Assembly: GCF_000516555.1 (NCBI RefSeq)
Contig: NZ_AZSJ01000007.1
Coordinates: 1,041,836-1,105,835 of the forward strand
Reading direction: 5' to 3'
Length of the DNA stretch: 64,000 bases
DNA from: Afipia sp. P52-10
GTDB taxonomy: Bacteria; Pseudomonadota; Alphaproteobacteria; Rhizobiales; Xanthobacteraceae
Shown: one piece after another, positions 12,227 through 29,027 of the stretch
Layout of the letters: each line of letters begins with the position of its first letter
Position numbering within the stretch: position 1 is the first letter of the stretch
Notes under the pieces: generated by a model
What the model was told of the DNA's origin: nothing
The model's input: the letters and a program-made list of their open reading frames with translations, nothing else
Database searches by the model: none
Made by a program: the position numbers and the translations under genes

Positions 12227-14281
12227 TTAATCATCCTCGGAAGTCTTGTCAAAGAAGGAGTACCGCAGCGAATCCGCGTCGGCATACCAGTGGCCAGGCC
12301 CCTTGTTGGCGGCCAGGGTGGCCTCCCACAAAGCATCGGTAATATCGCGGCGATGCATCGACAGGTCGAAGCCATTGCCGAAGAACAGCTCGGACCACTC
12401 CCACCAGGTGCCGAGTTTCTTGACCCCGCGCAGAAGATCGTACTTGTCGATCAGCGCCGCCGGCAGATCACTGGTCACCGACCCGAAAACCAGACCGGTT
12501 TTGACGACGCGATGGAGTTCTCGGACCGCCTTCGGCGCCTGCTTGTCGGACACATGGCAGAGGCTGGTCTCGAACACGAAGTCGAACTGGCCATCCTTGA
12601 ACGGCAGATCGGTGATCGAGCCGAGCACGTTGTATTTGCGCAGCGCCTTCGGCGTCTTGGCATGGATCGCGCGGTTGTTTTCGACGCCCCAGGCATCGAT
12701 GCCGCGCTCCCGCAAGGCGCCGACCAGTTCGCCGCTCGCTGAGCCTGCGATCAGGAGCTTGTAATTTTTTGCCCTGTTCCAGACGAGCTTGATCAAGGTC
12801 ATCAGGTAGTCGGGATCGGTGAACTGGTTCCAAACCTCGCTGTAGGGCCCGACGCCGCGATAGTTGTCGAAATATACGCGATCGATCTTGTCGGCCATCG
12901 GCCGGGCGCCCTTACCCTTCGCATAGCGAAGCTTGATCGTCTCGGTCAGGATCAGGTCCGTTGCGGCATCGGAGGAATCGAACAGGCCGTTGAGGGTCGA
13001 ATCGAACAGGTAGTCGCCAACGACCACCAGCCCGGCATGGTCCTTCGGCTCAGGCCGATGGTTGGTCAGCACGTCGCGTACCGGAAGGCCGCCGGGAATC
13101 GCATTGACCGACGACAGCCAGCGGTGCACCTTGCCTTCCATCAGATGGGCGCGGGCATCGCCGAGCGAAGCCGGCAACGACTTCAACGCCGCATCGATCA
13201 ATTGATCGTCGCGCAGATTGACATAGGCAAGCGCGTCGGAGCCCGCGATCAGGAAGTTCAGTACGCCATTACGGCCGACATCGTGCCGGGCGCCTTCCAC
13301 ATAGACACAGCAGCCGCCAAACGCTTCCGACATGAACCAGGCGCCGGGAATCCGGTCGCCCCAGAACGGCTCGTCGAACAGCAGCGCCACGCGCAGATAA
13401 TGCGCGGGCCGATCGAAGTAAGCGACATGCTTGACCATCGACTTGCGCAGCTGCTCGTTGTCCCAGCCGACCGTGGACAGCCAGTTGTGCGGCAGACACA
13501 TCACCACGAGGTCGAAATCGCGCGTTTCCGGCCCCTTGCCGTTCATCATATTCAGCTGATAGCGGCCGTTCTCGCCCTTTCCGACCTTCAGCACCCGATG
13601 ATTGAACTGGATGTCGGCGTCGATCTCTTCGCGCAGCCGCTCGATGATCTGCTCATTGCCGTTCTGGATCGAATAGAGGCCGATGTAGCCATCGATATCC
13701 ATCACGAAGTTCTTCAGCGCGTTGAGACCGTTGGTGTTGTGGCTCTCGGTCGCGATGTCGGAACGCGCCATCACCTTGAGGAAACGCTTCGCGACCGGGT
13801 CCTTCACCTCACGGTCCAGCAGTTCCTCGCAGTTGATGAAGGCCCATGGATGCTCGTTATCGTGCGCGCCGACACCTTCGTAGTACTCCTGCGGCGAGAT
13901 CATCTCGGTGCAGCGCTTGCGGAAGGCCTCGATCGCATCAGCGGTCTTGTTGCCGTACTTGCGACGCATCCCGCGCACGTCGTCCAGCAGTTCGCCGTCG
14001 AGCTGCACCTGCTCGGCATCCATCGGAATCGTCTGCAGGCCAAGGTGCTGCACCAATTCGCGCAGCGGGTCCGGTCCGAGCATCGAATAGTCGTAGATTT
14101 CCGCAACGCCGGCTTCATACATCGCCGGAGCGGAGTCGAACTTACGCGATACGATCTTGCCGCCGAGACGTTCGGTCGCCTCGAAGATGGTTACCTTACA
14201 GAGCGGGCCAAGTTTCTTACGCAGGTACCAGGCGGTCATCAGCCCGCCAGGGCCTCCACCAACAATTGCCAGATCGAGCAT
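12227..14281 (-). CDS. FAD-dependent oxidoreductase fused to a SAM methyltransferase
   Basis: This is a 684-residue two-enzyme fusion. The N-terminal part (about 1-480) is an amine oxidase / protoporphyrinogen oxidase-like flavoprotein with a dinucleotide-binding GGGPGG at residues 8-13 and a GLVVVGDYLFDSTLNGLF segment near its end. The C-terminal part (about 507-640) is a class I methyltransferase with an AGSASGELVGAL motif I and SITDLPFKDGQFDFVFE motif region. The ATG at 14279-14281 is chosen for its GAGGAAGGGG ribosome-binding site and because the flavin fold starts right there. A longer reading from further upstream is unlikely. The substrate is unknown; the neighbouring exporter might move the product. 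The fusion order (oxidase, then methyltransferase) is uncommon. Confidence 0.85.
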   Translation of the reverse strand: MLDLAIVGGGPGGLMTAWYLRKKLGPLCKVTIFEATERLGGKIVSRKFDSAPAMYEAGVAEIYDYSMLGPDPLRELVQHLGLQTIPMDAEQVQLDGELLDDVRGMRRKYGNKTADAIEAFRKRCTEMISPQEYYEGVGAHDNEHPWAFINCEELLDREVKDPVAKRFLKVMARSDIATESHNTNGLNALKNFVMDIDGYIGLYSIQNGNEQIIERLREEIDADIQFNHRVLKVGKGENGRYQLNMMNGKGPETRDFDLVVMCLPHNWLSTVGWDNEQLRKSMVKHVAYFDRPAHYLRVALLFDEPFWGDRIPGAWFMSEAFGGCCVYVEGARHDVGRNGVLNFLIAGSDALAYVNLRDDQLIDAALKSLPASLGDARAHLMEGKVHRWLSSVNAIPGGLPVRDVLTNHRPEPKDHAGLVVVGDYLFDSTLNGLFDSSDAATDLILTETIKLRYAKGKGARPMADKIDRVYFDNYRGVGPYSEVWNQFTDPDYLMTLIKLVWNRAKNYKLLIAGSASGELVGALRERGIDAWGVENNRAIHAKTPKALRKYNVLGSITDLPFKDGQFDFVFETSLCHVSDKQAPKAVRELHRVVKTGLVFGSVTSDLPAALIDKYDLLRGVKKLGTWWEWSELFFGNGFDLSMHRRDITDALWEATLAANKGPGHWYADADSLRYSFFDKTSEDD

Positions 14282-14446
14282 TTGCCCCTTCCTCGGACAC
14301 GGCCGCTCTACGTCACCTGAAACCTTAAAACTTAAGGACCCATAGGGCCCGCACGGTCGCTCTACGGGCCTTATAAGAAAGGCCTTTTTCACCTGAAAGG
14401 AAGATGAACAAAGCAAGCTCGGGCAGCAAAAAATAGGCGAAACAGC

Positions 14447-14474
14447 AAAAAGGCCGGGTCGCCCCGGCCTTTTT
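14447..14474 (-). terminator. Intrinsic terminator of the rpoBC operon
   Basis: A perfect 12-bp inverted repeat AAAAAGGCCGGG / CCCGGCCTTTTT with a 4-nt loop lies 29 nt past the rpoC stop. The A/T flanks make it able to work in both directions. It separates rpoC from the FAD-methyltransferase gene. Confidence 0.85.
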
Positions 14475-14502
14475 CCAACAGGTGTTACGTCTAAAGAACA
14501 AT

Positions 14503-18711
<4,209 letters not shown>

Positions 18712-18758
18712 CGTCTTCTCCGCTTGCCGACCAGTGTCGGCGTAAGAAGTTTCCGTTC

Positions 18759-18846
18759 GTCATGCCCGGTCCATGCCGGGCCTCCACATCGTCAAGCCAT
18801 CACGCGCAGCGAAGACGTGGATGGCCGGGACAAGCCCGGCCATGAC
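18759..18846. repeat. Palindromic intergenic repeat (REP/RPE-like)
   Basis: An 88-bp element begins GTCATGCCCGG and ends CCCGGCCATGAC, so its ends are inverted copies. Internal CCGG-rich arms can fold into two or three hairpins. The text pattern is that of the abundant palindromic intergenic repeats of Bradyrhizobium and Rhodopseudomonas. It sits inside the rpoBC operon, between rpoB and rpoC. Confidence 0.7.
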
Positions 18847-18852
18847 ATCGTG

Positions 18853-22965
<4,113 letters not shown>

Positions 22966-23265
22966 TGTGTCCTCTCATCTCATGCCGCTCGCCGAAGCGG
23001 CTCGTCCAGAATGCGGCCGCCACCGCACCCCAGGGTCAAAATCAACGCCGTCCGGAGCGCGGAACGCCCGTCAATTCAGGAAATTTTTCCTGATCCAACG
23101 GCTCCCAAAACCGGAACGCAAAAGAACGCGCCGGGCGCAACCCTGCGCCCCGCACGTTCCGAAACTGCCGTTACGGACTACAAAAGCCCGAAATGACCCG
23201 TCTCCCAACGTCCTGCAGCGAACCCGGCCGGTCCACCACAGGTCGTGCTATCCTGCTGCCCCTCC

Positions 23266-23271
23266 ATTATA
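23266..23271 (-). promoter_or_regulatory. Candidate -10 box of an rpoB promoter
   Basis: A perfect TATAAT on the minus strand lies about 300 nt before rpoB. No good -35 hexamer is found at 16-18 nt; TTGCCA lies only 12 nt upstream. It is therefore weakly supported as a promoter. Confidence 0.35.
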
Positions 23272-23353
23272 GAGCGGCGATCGTGGCAATTCGAGGGGAA
23301 ATCCCGCAAATCCCCACACTTTCTTGTGTCCGACCAGATATTTAGGCCGGAAA

Positions 23354-23377
23354 ATGCCGGGGGCAAGCCCCCGGCAT
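23354..23377 (-). terminator. Terminator/attenuator between rplL and rpoB
   Basis: A perfect 11-bp inverted repeat (ATGCCGGGGGC / GCCCCCGGCAT) with a 2-nt loop starts 7 nt past the rplL stop and is followed on the minus strand by TTTT. It probably stops part of the transcripts and so adjusts RNA polymerase against L7/L12 synthesis, as in the enterobacterial rplL-rpoB gap. Confidence 0.75.
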
Positions 23378-23383
23378 CGAAAA

Positions 23384-23764
23384 TCACTTGAGCTCGACCT
23401 TGGCGCCAGCCTTCTCAAGCTGGGCCTTGATCTTCTCGGCCTCGTCCTTGGCAACGCCTTCCTTGAGCGGCTTCGGAGCGCCCTCGACCAGATCCTTCGC
23501 CTCCTTGAGGCCGAGACCGGTGATCGCGCGAACCTCCTTGATGACCTCGATCTTCTTGTCGCCAGCGGCGGCAAGCACGACCGTAAAGTCGGTCTTCTCT
23601 TCAGCCGCAGCGGCACCACCGCCGCCAGCGCCCGGAGCAGCAGCCACTGCAACAGCGGCAGCAGCCGAAACGCCCCACTTCTCTTCCAGGAGCTTCGCGA
23701 GCTCGGCAGCCTCGAGCACGGTGAGGCTCGAGAGGTCGTCAACGATCTTCTGCAAGTCAGCCAT
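23384..23764 (-). CDS. rplL: 50S ribosomal protein L7/L12
   Basis: L7/L12 forms the flexible stalk that recruits translation GTPases. The 126-residue protein starts [22 protein letters not shown] (dimerisation helices), has an Ala/Gly-rich hinge around residues 38-52, and ends with the compact domain [16 protein letters not shown]...AKVELK. It follows rplJ by 51 nt. Confidence 0.98.
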   Translation of the reverse strand: MADLQKIVDDLSSLTVLEAAELAKLLEEKWGVSAAAAVAVAAAPGAGGGGAAAAEEKTDFTVVLAAAGDKKIEVIKEVRAITGLGLKEAKDLVEGAPKPLKEGVAKDEAEKIKAQLEKAGAKVELK

Positions 23765-23815
23765 TTGTCTTCTTCCTTGATATCAGTTCGAACCAGTTGA
23801 GATTAGCGAAGAGCC

Positions 23816-24334
23816 TTACGCCGCTTCGCCCTTTGAGGCATAGGCCTGGACCACGCGAGCGACCTTGGCCGCAGGCGCATTGGTGAGCTGGGCGATCTTG
23901 GTTGCCGGCGCCACGAGGAGGCCGACCAGCTTGCCGCGCAGTTCGTCCAGAGACGGCAGCGAGGCAAGCGCCTTGACGCCGTTGGTATCCAGGACGGTTT
24001 TGCCCATCGAGCCGCCAAGAATGACGAACTGTTCGTTCGTCTTGGCGAATTCGACGGCGACCTTGGGTGCCGCAATCGGATCGTCCGAGGTGGCGATCAC
24101 CGTCGGCCCCTTCAGCAGGGAACCGATGGCAGCGACATCCGTGCCTTCAAGAGCAATTTTGGCGAGACGGTTCTTCGAGACCTTCACCGAGGCGCCCGCC
24201 TGCTTCATCTGCTTCCGCAGGGTCTGCATTTGAGCAACGGTGAGGCCGGAATAGTGAGCAACGATCGCGACGCCGGTGGCCTTGAAGACCCCGTTCAAAT
24301 CCTCGATCGCCTGTTTTTTTGCCGCCCGTTCCAC
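23816..24334 (-). CDS. rplJ: 50S ribosomal protein L10
   Basis: L10 anchors the L7/L12 stalk and, as the L10-L12 complex, represses its own mRNA in studied bacteria. I start it at the GTG 24332-24334 ([13 protein letters not shown], 172 aa), which matches the family length and has GGAGAGAG 7 nt upstream. A longer in-frame reading adds about 25 residues atypical of L10. The [10 protein letters not shown] segment is the family hallmark. Confidence 0.95.
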   Translation of the reverse strand: MERAAKKQAIEDLNGVFKATGVAIVAHYSGLTVAQMQTLRKQMKQAGASVKVSKNRLAKIALEGTDVAAIGSLLKGPTVIATSDDPIAAPKVAVEFAKTNEQFVILGGSMGKTVLDTNGVKALASLPSLDELRGKLVGLLVAPATKIAQLTNAPAAKVARVVQAYASKGEAA

Positions 24335-24840
24335 AGCAAGCTCTCTCCGGTTGGCAGCCTTACGCGAACGCACGGCCACCGGGTTGCACTCGCCGTCCTG
24401 CCCGCCCACCCGGTTGCCCGAGCACGGCCGCGACCTGACGACAGCTTAAGATGCCTGCCCTCTCGTTTCGCGAAGCGAAGCGAGGTGTCGAGGTTCGAAC
24501 CTTCAAGGGCCCGCCAGCGGCAGGCCGAAATCCGGTCTTCACCCGTCTATGCAGGCCATGCGATTAAGCCTTTGGCAGAACTGACGTTCATCCGTAGGCG
24601 CCTGCAGTCTCGGACAGGATGGGATACGCCGCCGAAGCGGACGCCCCCTGCGCAACGGACGTTCGAGTGAACTCTTCCCCTCAACGAGCCAACCCGTGGC
24701 CGATCAAGGGCAAAGCGCCAGCCTCGCATTGTCCGATAAGCGCATACAGGCGCACCGGCCAGAAGCCAGTACGCCCGCGGGTGGCTATGTAACGGCTCGC
24801 CCCCGCGTTGCCAAGCAAAAACTTCAGCGCAACAGCAGGA
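24335..24840. other. Long rplJ leader region (no gene)
   Basis: These 506 bases separate rplJ from the nitronate monooxygenase-like gene. No convincing coding frame is seen. A promoter candidate lies at the far end, so most of the region would be an mRNA leader of about 440 nt. It includes the perfect 12-bp palindrome AGGTTCGAACCT (24491-24502). A leader of this kind is where L10/L12 autoregulation is expected. Confidence 0.55.
24786..24814 (-). promoter_or_regulatory. Candidate promoter of rplJL-rpoBC
   Basis: TTGGCA (24809-24814) and TACATA (24786-24791) are 17 nt apart on the minus strand. The pair lies just after the stop of the upstream enzyme gene, so rplJL-rpoBC could be transcribed independently of it. 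The -10 match is only moderate. Confidence 0.4.
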
Positions 24841-25803
24841 TTAGCCCAGCAACCTGCCGCCGTTTCGCAGGCATCTTTCTGCCTGCTCGACCAGATCGCG
24901 AAGAATCACGGCGGCAGGGCGCTGGGCGCGAACGAAATCGACGCCTTCGCCGACGATAACCGCCGCAATGTCTGGGTCTCCTTGTTCCCGCGCCGCCAGA
25001 TAGCGCGGGCGTTCTTCAGCCAGACTGACCCGCAACCCCTCCAGATCGCCGGACCAACGCCGCAGGAAGCCATTGCGAAGGGTGCGGATGGTCCAAGGCT
25101 TCGGCCATTCCAGCCCCCGCACCAGATCGACCGCCGATCCGCGCTCGGTGTCGTCGCCGGAGCCATCCACCGCCCCCTGTTTCAGACCGGGTGGGACCAA
25201 TGATTCCGTGCTGGCAAAGAACGCGGTTCCACAGACCGCCCCGGCCGCGCCGAGCATCAGAGCGGCAGCAAGCCCCCGGCCATCGGCGATGCCGCCGGCC
25301 GCGAGCACCGGAACGGTTCCGGCGATATCGACCACCGCAGGGACCAGCGGCAAGGTTGCCCGCGCAGCGCCATGGCCGCCAGCTTCCGTCCCCTGCGCGA
25401 CCAGAACGTCCGCTCCGTTGGCCAAGGCATGCTTCGCCTGCGCCACCGTTTGCACCTGCGCGACCAGCGGCACGTTCGCCTTCCTGATCTTGGGCGCGAA
25501 CGGCGCAAGATCGCCAAACGACAGGAACAAGGCCCTGGGCGCCCGATCGAGCGCAAGATCAAGCAAATCCGGCTGCTTGGCCAACGACCAGGTAATGAAG
25601 CCGATACCGACCGGGGCATTGCCCGCAGCGGAGAGCTCGCGCGCCAGATCATCGCGATCACCATAGCCGCCGCCGACGATTCCTAAACCGCCTGCCCGGC
25701 TCACGGCGGCGGCCAGCGCGCCGCCGCTGACGCCGGCCATAGGCGCCAGCAAGAGCGGATGGTCGATGCCGAACATCTCCGTGATCGCCGTCTTGATGGC
25801 CAT
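24841..25803 (-). CDS. Nitronate monooxygenase-like FMN enzyme
   Basis: This 320-residue TIM-barrel flavoprotein belongs to the 2-nitropropane dioxygenase / nitronate monooxygenase family, which also includes enoyl-ACP reductase FabK-like members. Visible signatures are LLAPMAGVSGGALAAAVS at the N-terminus, a VAQGTEAGGHGA phosphate-binding segment, and PVLAAGGIADG. The ATG at 25801-25803 has AGGAGA 7 nt upstream; an earlier in-frame start gives an arginine-rich extension without support. It lies 57 nt after a 2-hydroxyacid dehydrogenase gene, probably as an operon, and both sit between rplA and rplJ. Oxidation of nitronates to carbonyl compounds is the likely reaction, not proven. Confidence 0.85.
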   Translation of the reverse strand: MAIKTAITEMFGIDHPLLLAPMAGVSGGALAAAVSRAGGLGIVGGGYGDRDDLARELSAAGNAPVGIGFITWSLAKQPDLLDLALDRAPRALFLSFGDLAPFAPKIRKANVPLVAQVQTVAQAKHALANGADVLVAQGTEAGGHGAARATLPLVPAVVDIAGTVPVLAAGGIADGRGLAAALMLGAAGAVCGTAFFASTESLVPPGLKQGAVDGSGDDTERGSAVDLVRGLEWPKPWTIRTLRNGFLRRWSGDLEGLRVSLAEERPRYLAAREQGDPDIAAVIVGEGVDFVRAQRPAAVILRDLVEQAERCLRNGGRLLG

Positions 25804-25860
25804 TTGCGATCTCCTGCGCCTTGCATGATGGCGGCGACAGCAATCACCGCCGACCAAACA

Positions 25861-26814
25861 TCAATCCAGCGGGACTTCGAAGGGCACCGGCTTGCCGGCG
25901 AAGAAGGCGTCGAGATTGGCCATCACCCGATCCTGCATATCCTCATGCGCCTCGATGGTGTGGCCGGCTTGATGCGGCGACAACACGACATTGGGCAGCG
26001 TCAGGAATTCCGGCCTGATCCGCGGCTCGTTCTCGAACACGTCGAGCCCCGCTCCGGCGATGGCCCTGTGCTGCAGCGCCTCGATCAGCGCCGGCTCGTC
26101 GATCACCAGACCGCGCGAGATGTTGATGACATAGCCGTGCGGCCCGAGCCGCCTGAGAATATCGGCATTGATGATGTGACGGTTGTCGTCGCCCGCTCGC
26201 ACGGCGATCTGCAGGACGTCGCACCAGTCGGCCAGCGACTCCAGCGTCGCATGGTGCGGATAGGCTACGTCCTCCAGCTTGCGGCGGCTGAAATACTGCA
26301 CATCGGCCTCGAAGCTCGCGGCCCGGCTTGCAATCTTCTGGCCGATCGCGCCCATGCCGTAGACGCCGATCTTGCGCCCTTTCAAGCCGAAGGCTGCATG
26401 GATGTTCGAGCGCTCGCCTGCCCCCCATGCGCCGCTGCGGACATAGGCGTCGGCCCGCGGTACGTCGCGCATCACCGCCAGCATCAACGCGATCGCCTGA
26501 TCGGCGACCGCCGCAGCATTCGCACCGGGGCTGTTACAGACCGCAATCCCCCGCGCCTTGGCGGCGGCGCGGTCAACACCGTCATAACCGGTGCCGTAGC
26601 AGGCAATCAATTTCAGGTTCGGCAGTTCGTCCATGAAGGCGCCGGTGACAGGCCGGCCGCCGATCGTCACCAGCGCTACGACTTTCGCGCGCTGCTCGGC
26701 CGAGAACGCCTCGCCCGGCGTCTGCTTGCCCGGGTCCAGCAGTTCGTAGCGGTCAGCGATCATCGCCTGCAACCGCTTCGGAAACCGCGGATAGGTGAGC
26801 ACGCCTTTGAGCAT
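25861..26814 (-). CDS. D-isomer 2-hydroxyacid dehydrogenase
   Basis: This 317-residue NAD(P)-dependent dehydrogenase probably reduces glyoxylate, hydroxypyruvate or related 2-oxoacids. The Rossmann motif GMGAIG is at 153-158. The catalytic triad of the family is visible as R234 (NISRG), E263 (ENEP) and H281 (SPHQAGH). The substrate-loop segment ACYGTGYDGVD is also present. It is followed by the nitronate monooxygenase-like gene on the same strand. A hairpin separates it from rplA, so it may use its own promoter. Confidence 0.9.
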   Translation of the reverse strand: MLKGVLTYPRFPKRLQAMIADRYELLDPGKQTPGEAFSAEQRAKVVALVTIGGRPVTGAFMDELPNLKLIACYGTGYDGVDRAAAKARGIAVCNSPGANAAAVADQAIALMLAVMRDVPRADAYVRSGAWGAGERSNIHAAFGLKGRKIGVYGMGAIGQKIASRAASFEADVQYFSRRKLEDVAYPHHATLESLADWCDVLQIAVRAGDDNRHIINADILRRLGPHGYVINISRGLVIDEPALIEALQHRAIAGAGLDVFENEPRIRPEFLTLPNVVLSPHQAGHTIEAHEDMQDRVMANLDAFFAGKPVPFEVPLD

Positions 26815-26872
26815 TCGTTGCCTGCTTCATGAGCCGCGCGATGTGACGAGCGCGCGGGTCCACATCATAGAA

Positions 26873-26907
26873 CAGGGCGGAACCGGGGTGCACCCTGTTC
26901 CGCCCTG
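26873..26907 (-). terminator. Hairpin downstream of rplA
   Basis: A perfect 11-bp inverted repeat (CAGGGCGGAAC / GTTCCGCCCTG) with a 13-nt loop lies 28 nt past the rplA stop. The T-run is weak (TTCTAT). It likely ends or weakens the secE-nusG-rplKA transcript. Confidence 0.55.
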
Positions 26908-26935
26908 GAATTTATCGACGACGTGAAGGTCGCGA

Positions 26936-27631
26936 TCAGCTCGTCAGGCTGGACGGGTCGATCTTCAGGCCCGGCCCCATGGTCGAGGAGATCGCCACGC
27001 GCTGCACGTAAGTCCCCTTCGAACCCGCCGGCTTCGCCTTGATCACCGCATCCGCGAGCGCCTTCACGTTCTCCACCAGCTTGTCCTCGGAGAACGACGC
27101 CTTACCGATACCGGCCTGCACGATGCCCGCCTTCTCGACACGGAACTCGACCGAGCCGCCCTTAGCGCCCTTAACGGCACTGGCGACGTCCATGGTCACG
27201 GTGCCGATCTTCGGGTTCGGCATCATGCCGCGCGGGCCGAGCACCTTACCGAGACGACCGACCAGCGGCATCATGTCCGGGGTGGCGATACAGCGATCGA
27301 ACTCGATCGTGCCGCCCTGCACCTTCTCGACCAGGTCTTCCGCGCCGACCACGTCGGCACCGGCAGCCTTGGCTTCGTCCGCCTTCGCGCCGCGCGCGAA
27401 CACGCCAACGCGGAGCGTACGGCCGGTGCCGTTGGGCAGCGTGACCACGCCGCGCACCATCTGGTCCGCGTGACGCGGATCGACGCCGAGGTTCATCGAC
27501 ACCTCGATGGTCTCATCGAACTTGGCCGTTGCCCGCTCCTTCACCAGCTTGATCGCTTCAGCGATCGGGTAAAGCTTCTCGCGGCTCACGCCCTCATAGG
27601 CTTTCGTCAAACGCTTTCCGATTGTCGCCAT
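26936..27631 (-). CDS. rplA: 50S ribosomal protein L1
   Basis: L1 forms the mobile stalk by the E site and represses the L11 operon mRNA in E. coli. The 231-residue protein starts [19 protein letters not shown] and has the conserved [12 protein letters not shown] and [10 protein letters not shown] segments. It follows rplK by 5 nt. Confidence 0.98.
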   Translation of the reverse strand: MATIGKRLTKAYEGVSREKLYPIAEAIKLVKERATAKFDETIEVSMNLGVDPRHADQMVRGVVTLPNGTGRTLRVGVFARGAKADEAKAAGADVVGAEDLVEKVQGGTIEFDRCIATPDMMPLVGRLGKVLGPRGMMPNPKIGTVTMDVASAVKGAKGGSVEFRVEKAGIVQAGIGKASFSEDKLVENVKALADAVIKAKPAGSKGTYVQRVAISSTMGPGLKIDPSSLTS

Positions 27632-27636
27632 GGCGC

Positions 27637-28065
27637 TTACCCCGTCACTTCCAGGCCCATCGAACGGGCGGAGCCCTCAACCATCTTCATGGCCGCTTCG
27701 ACGGTGTCGCAATTCAGATCCTTCATCTTCTTCTCGGCGATCTCGCGCACCTGCGCCTTGGTCACCTTGCCGGCCTTGTCACGGCCCGGGGTCTTGGAGC
27801 CGGACTGGATCTTGGCCGCCTGCTTGAGGAAGTAGGACATCGGCGGCGTGCGCATTTCGAAGGTGAAGGACCGGTCCTGGTAGATCGTGATGACCACCGG
27901 GATCGGGGTGTTCTTCTCTTCCTTCTGGGTCTGCGCGTTGAACGCCTTGCAGAATTCCATGATGTTGAGGCCGCGCTGACCGAGCGCGGGGCCGATCGGA
28001 GGCGACGGATTCGCCGCACCCGCCGGCACCTGAAGCTTCAGGTATCCGGTCACTTTCTTTGCCAT
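27637..28065 (-). CDS. rplK: 50S ribosomal protein L11
   Basis: L11 is part of the GTPase-associated centre and is needed for RelA activation. The protein has 142 residues, the family length, starting [19 protein letters not shown] with the [19 protein letters not shown] segment. Two adjacent ATGs exist; the second (28063-28065) is chosen because AAGGAG lies 6 nt upstream of it. The trimethylation-site lysines at the N-terminus are present. Confidence 0.96.
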   Translation of the reverse strand: MAKKVTGYLKLQVPAGAANPSPPIGPALGQRGLNIMEFCKAFNAQTQKEEKNTPIPVVITIYQDRSFTFEMRTPPMSYFLKQAAKIQSGSKTPGRDKAGKVTKAQVREIAEKKMKDLNCDTVEAAMKMVEGSARSMGLEVTG

Positions 28066-28170
28066 CATTGACTCCTTCAAATGGCCCGGACCATTCCGGA
28101 CCTTCTTAGGGACCGTGGTGCGGTTCACAGAACGGCTGGCGACCGTTCGTCCCCTTCCACGGGTCTTTCT

Positions 28171-28281
28171 TCTCCCTCGCCCCATCATGGGGAGAGGGTC
28201 GTGGCGAGGGGGCAAGAACCAAAGAAACGCCCCTCACCCGGACCGCGAGCGGTCCGACCTCTCCCCGCTTGCGGGGAGAGG
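28171..28281. repeat. Palindromic repeats between nusG and rplK
   Basis: Three hairpins lie in the gap after nusG: a CTCCCTCGCCCC / GGGGAGAGGG pair around the loop at 28185, CGGACCGC/GCGGTCCG (28239-28256), and CCTCTCCCCGC/GCGGGGAGAGG (28258-28281, 2-nt loop). This pattern is a common dispersed repeat in genomes of this family. The last hairpin may protect or process the nusG mRNA end. Confidence 0.65.
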
Positions 28282-28287
28282 TGAAGC

Positions 28288-28818
28288 TCAAACCTTCTCG
28301 ACCTGACCGAACTCGAGCTCGACCGGGGTTGCGCGGCCGAAGATCGACACTGCGACCTTCACACGCGAGCGCGCCTCGTCGATTTCCTCGACCACACCGG
28401 AGAAGGATGCGAACGGGCCGTCGGCCACGCGCACGTTCTCGCCGATCTCGAAGGAGACCGAAGGCTTCGGCCGCTCCACGCCCTCCTGAACCTGGTGCAG
28501 GATACGCATCGCCTCCGATTCCGGGATCGGCATCGGCTTGTTATCCGCGCCGAGGAAGCCCGTCACCTTCGGCGTGTTCTTGATGAGGTGAAACGCCTCG
28601 TCGGTCAAATTCATCTTCACCAGCACGTAGCCCGGGAAGAACTTGCGCTCGGTATCGACCTTACGGCCGCGGCGCACCTCAGTCACCTTTTCGGTGGGAA
28701 CCAACACCTGCTCAAACAGCTCCTCCAGGCCGCGTTGCTTGGCCTGCTCGCGGATCGATTCCGCGACCTTCTTCTCGAAATTCGAATAGGCGTGGACGAT
28801 GTACCAGCGCATGCTCAT
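28288..28818 (-). CDS. nusG: Transcription termination/antitermination protein NusG
   Basis: NusG binds RNA polymerase, promotes processivity and links it to Rho or to S10. The 176-residue protein has the NGN domain (RWYIVHAYSNFEKKVAESI, then FPGYVLVKM) and the C-terminal KOW domain (VADGPFASFSGVVEEID). It is 17 nt downstream of secE and upstream of rplK. Confidence 0.97.
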   Translation of the reverse strand: MSMRWYIVHAYSNFEKKVAESIREQAKQRGLEELFEQVLVPTEKVTEVRRGRKVDTERKFFPGYVLVKMNLTDEAFHLIKNTPKVTGFLGADNKPMPIPESEAMRILHQVQEGVERPKPSVSFEIGENVRVADGPFASFSGVVEEIDEARSRVKVAVSIFGRATPVELEFGQVEKV

Positions 28819-28835
28819 GAGTCAGATCCGCACGC

Positions 28836-29027
28836 TCAGGCTTTGATGCCGAGGATGAAGGTCACGACCAGACGAATGATCTGGTCGGCCGCGAGAAAGA
28901 ACACCGACGAGACGGCGACCATGATGAACACCATGATGGTGGTGATCACGGTCTCCCGGCGCGTCGGCCAGGTGACCTTGGAGGTCTCGGCGCGCACTTC
29001 CTGCAGGAATTTGAACGGGTTTGCCAT
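28836..29027 (-). CDS. secE: Preprotein translocase subunit SecE
   Basis: SecE is the small clamp subunit of the SecYEG channel in the inner membrane. The 63-residue protein has an amphipathic N-terminal helix with the family motif VRAETSKVTWPTRRE and one transmembrane helix (about residues 28-58). This single-helix form is standard outside enterobacteria. It is translated just before nusG. Confidence 0.96.
   Translation of the reverse strand: MANPFKFLQEVRAETSKVTWPTRRETVITTIMVFIMVAVSSVFFLAADQIIRLVVTFILGIKA

Larger units (their letters stand above)
22966..23383. other. rplL-rpoB intergenic region (no gene)
   Basis: This 418-nt stretch has no plausible gene. It contains the terminator/attenuator hairpin next to rplL and a perfect TATAAT element (both listed separately). 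The layout allows rpoBC to be expressed below rplJL and also from its own promoter. Confidence 0.7.
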
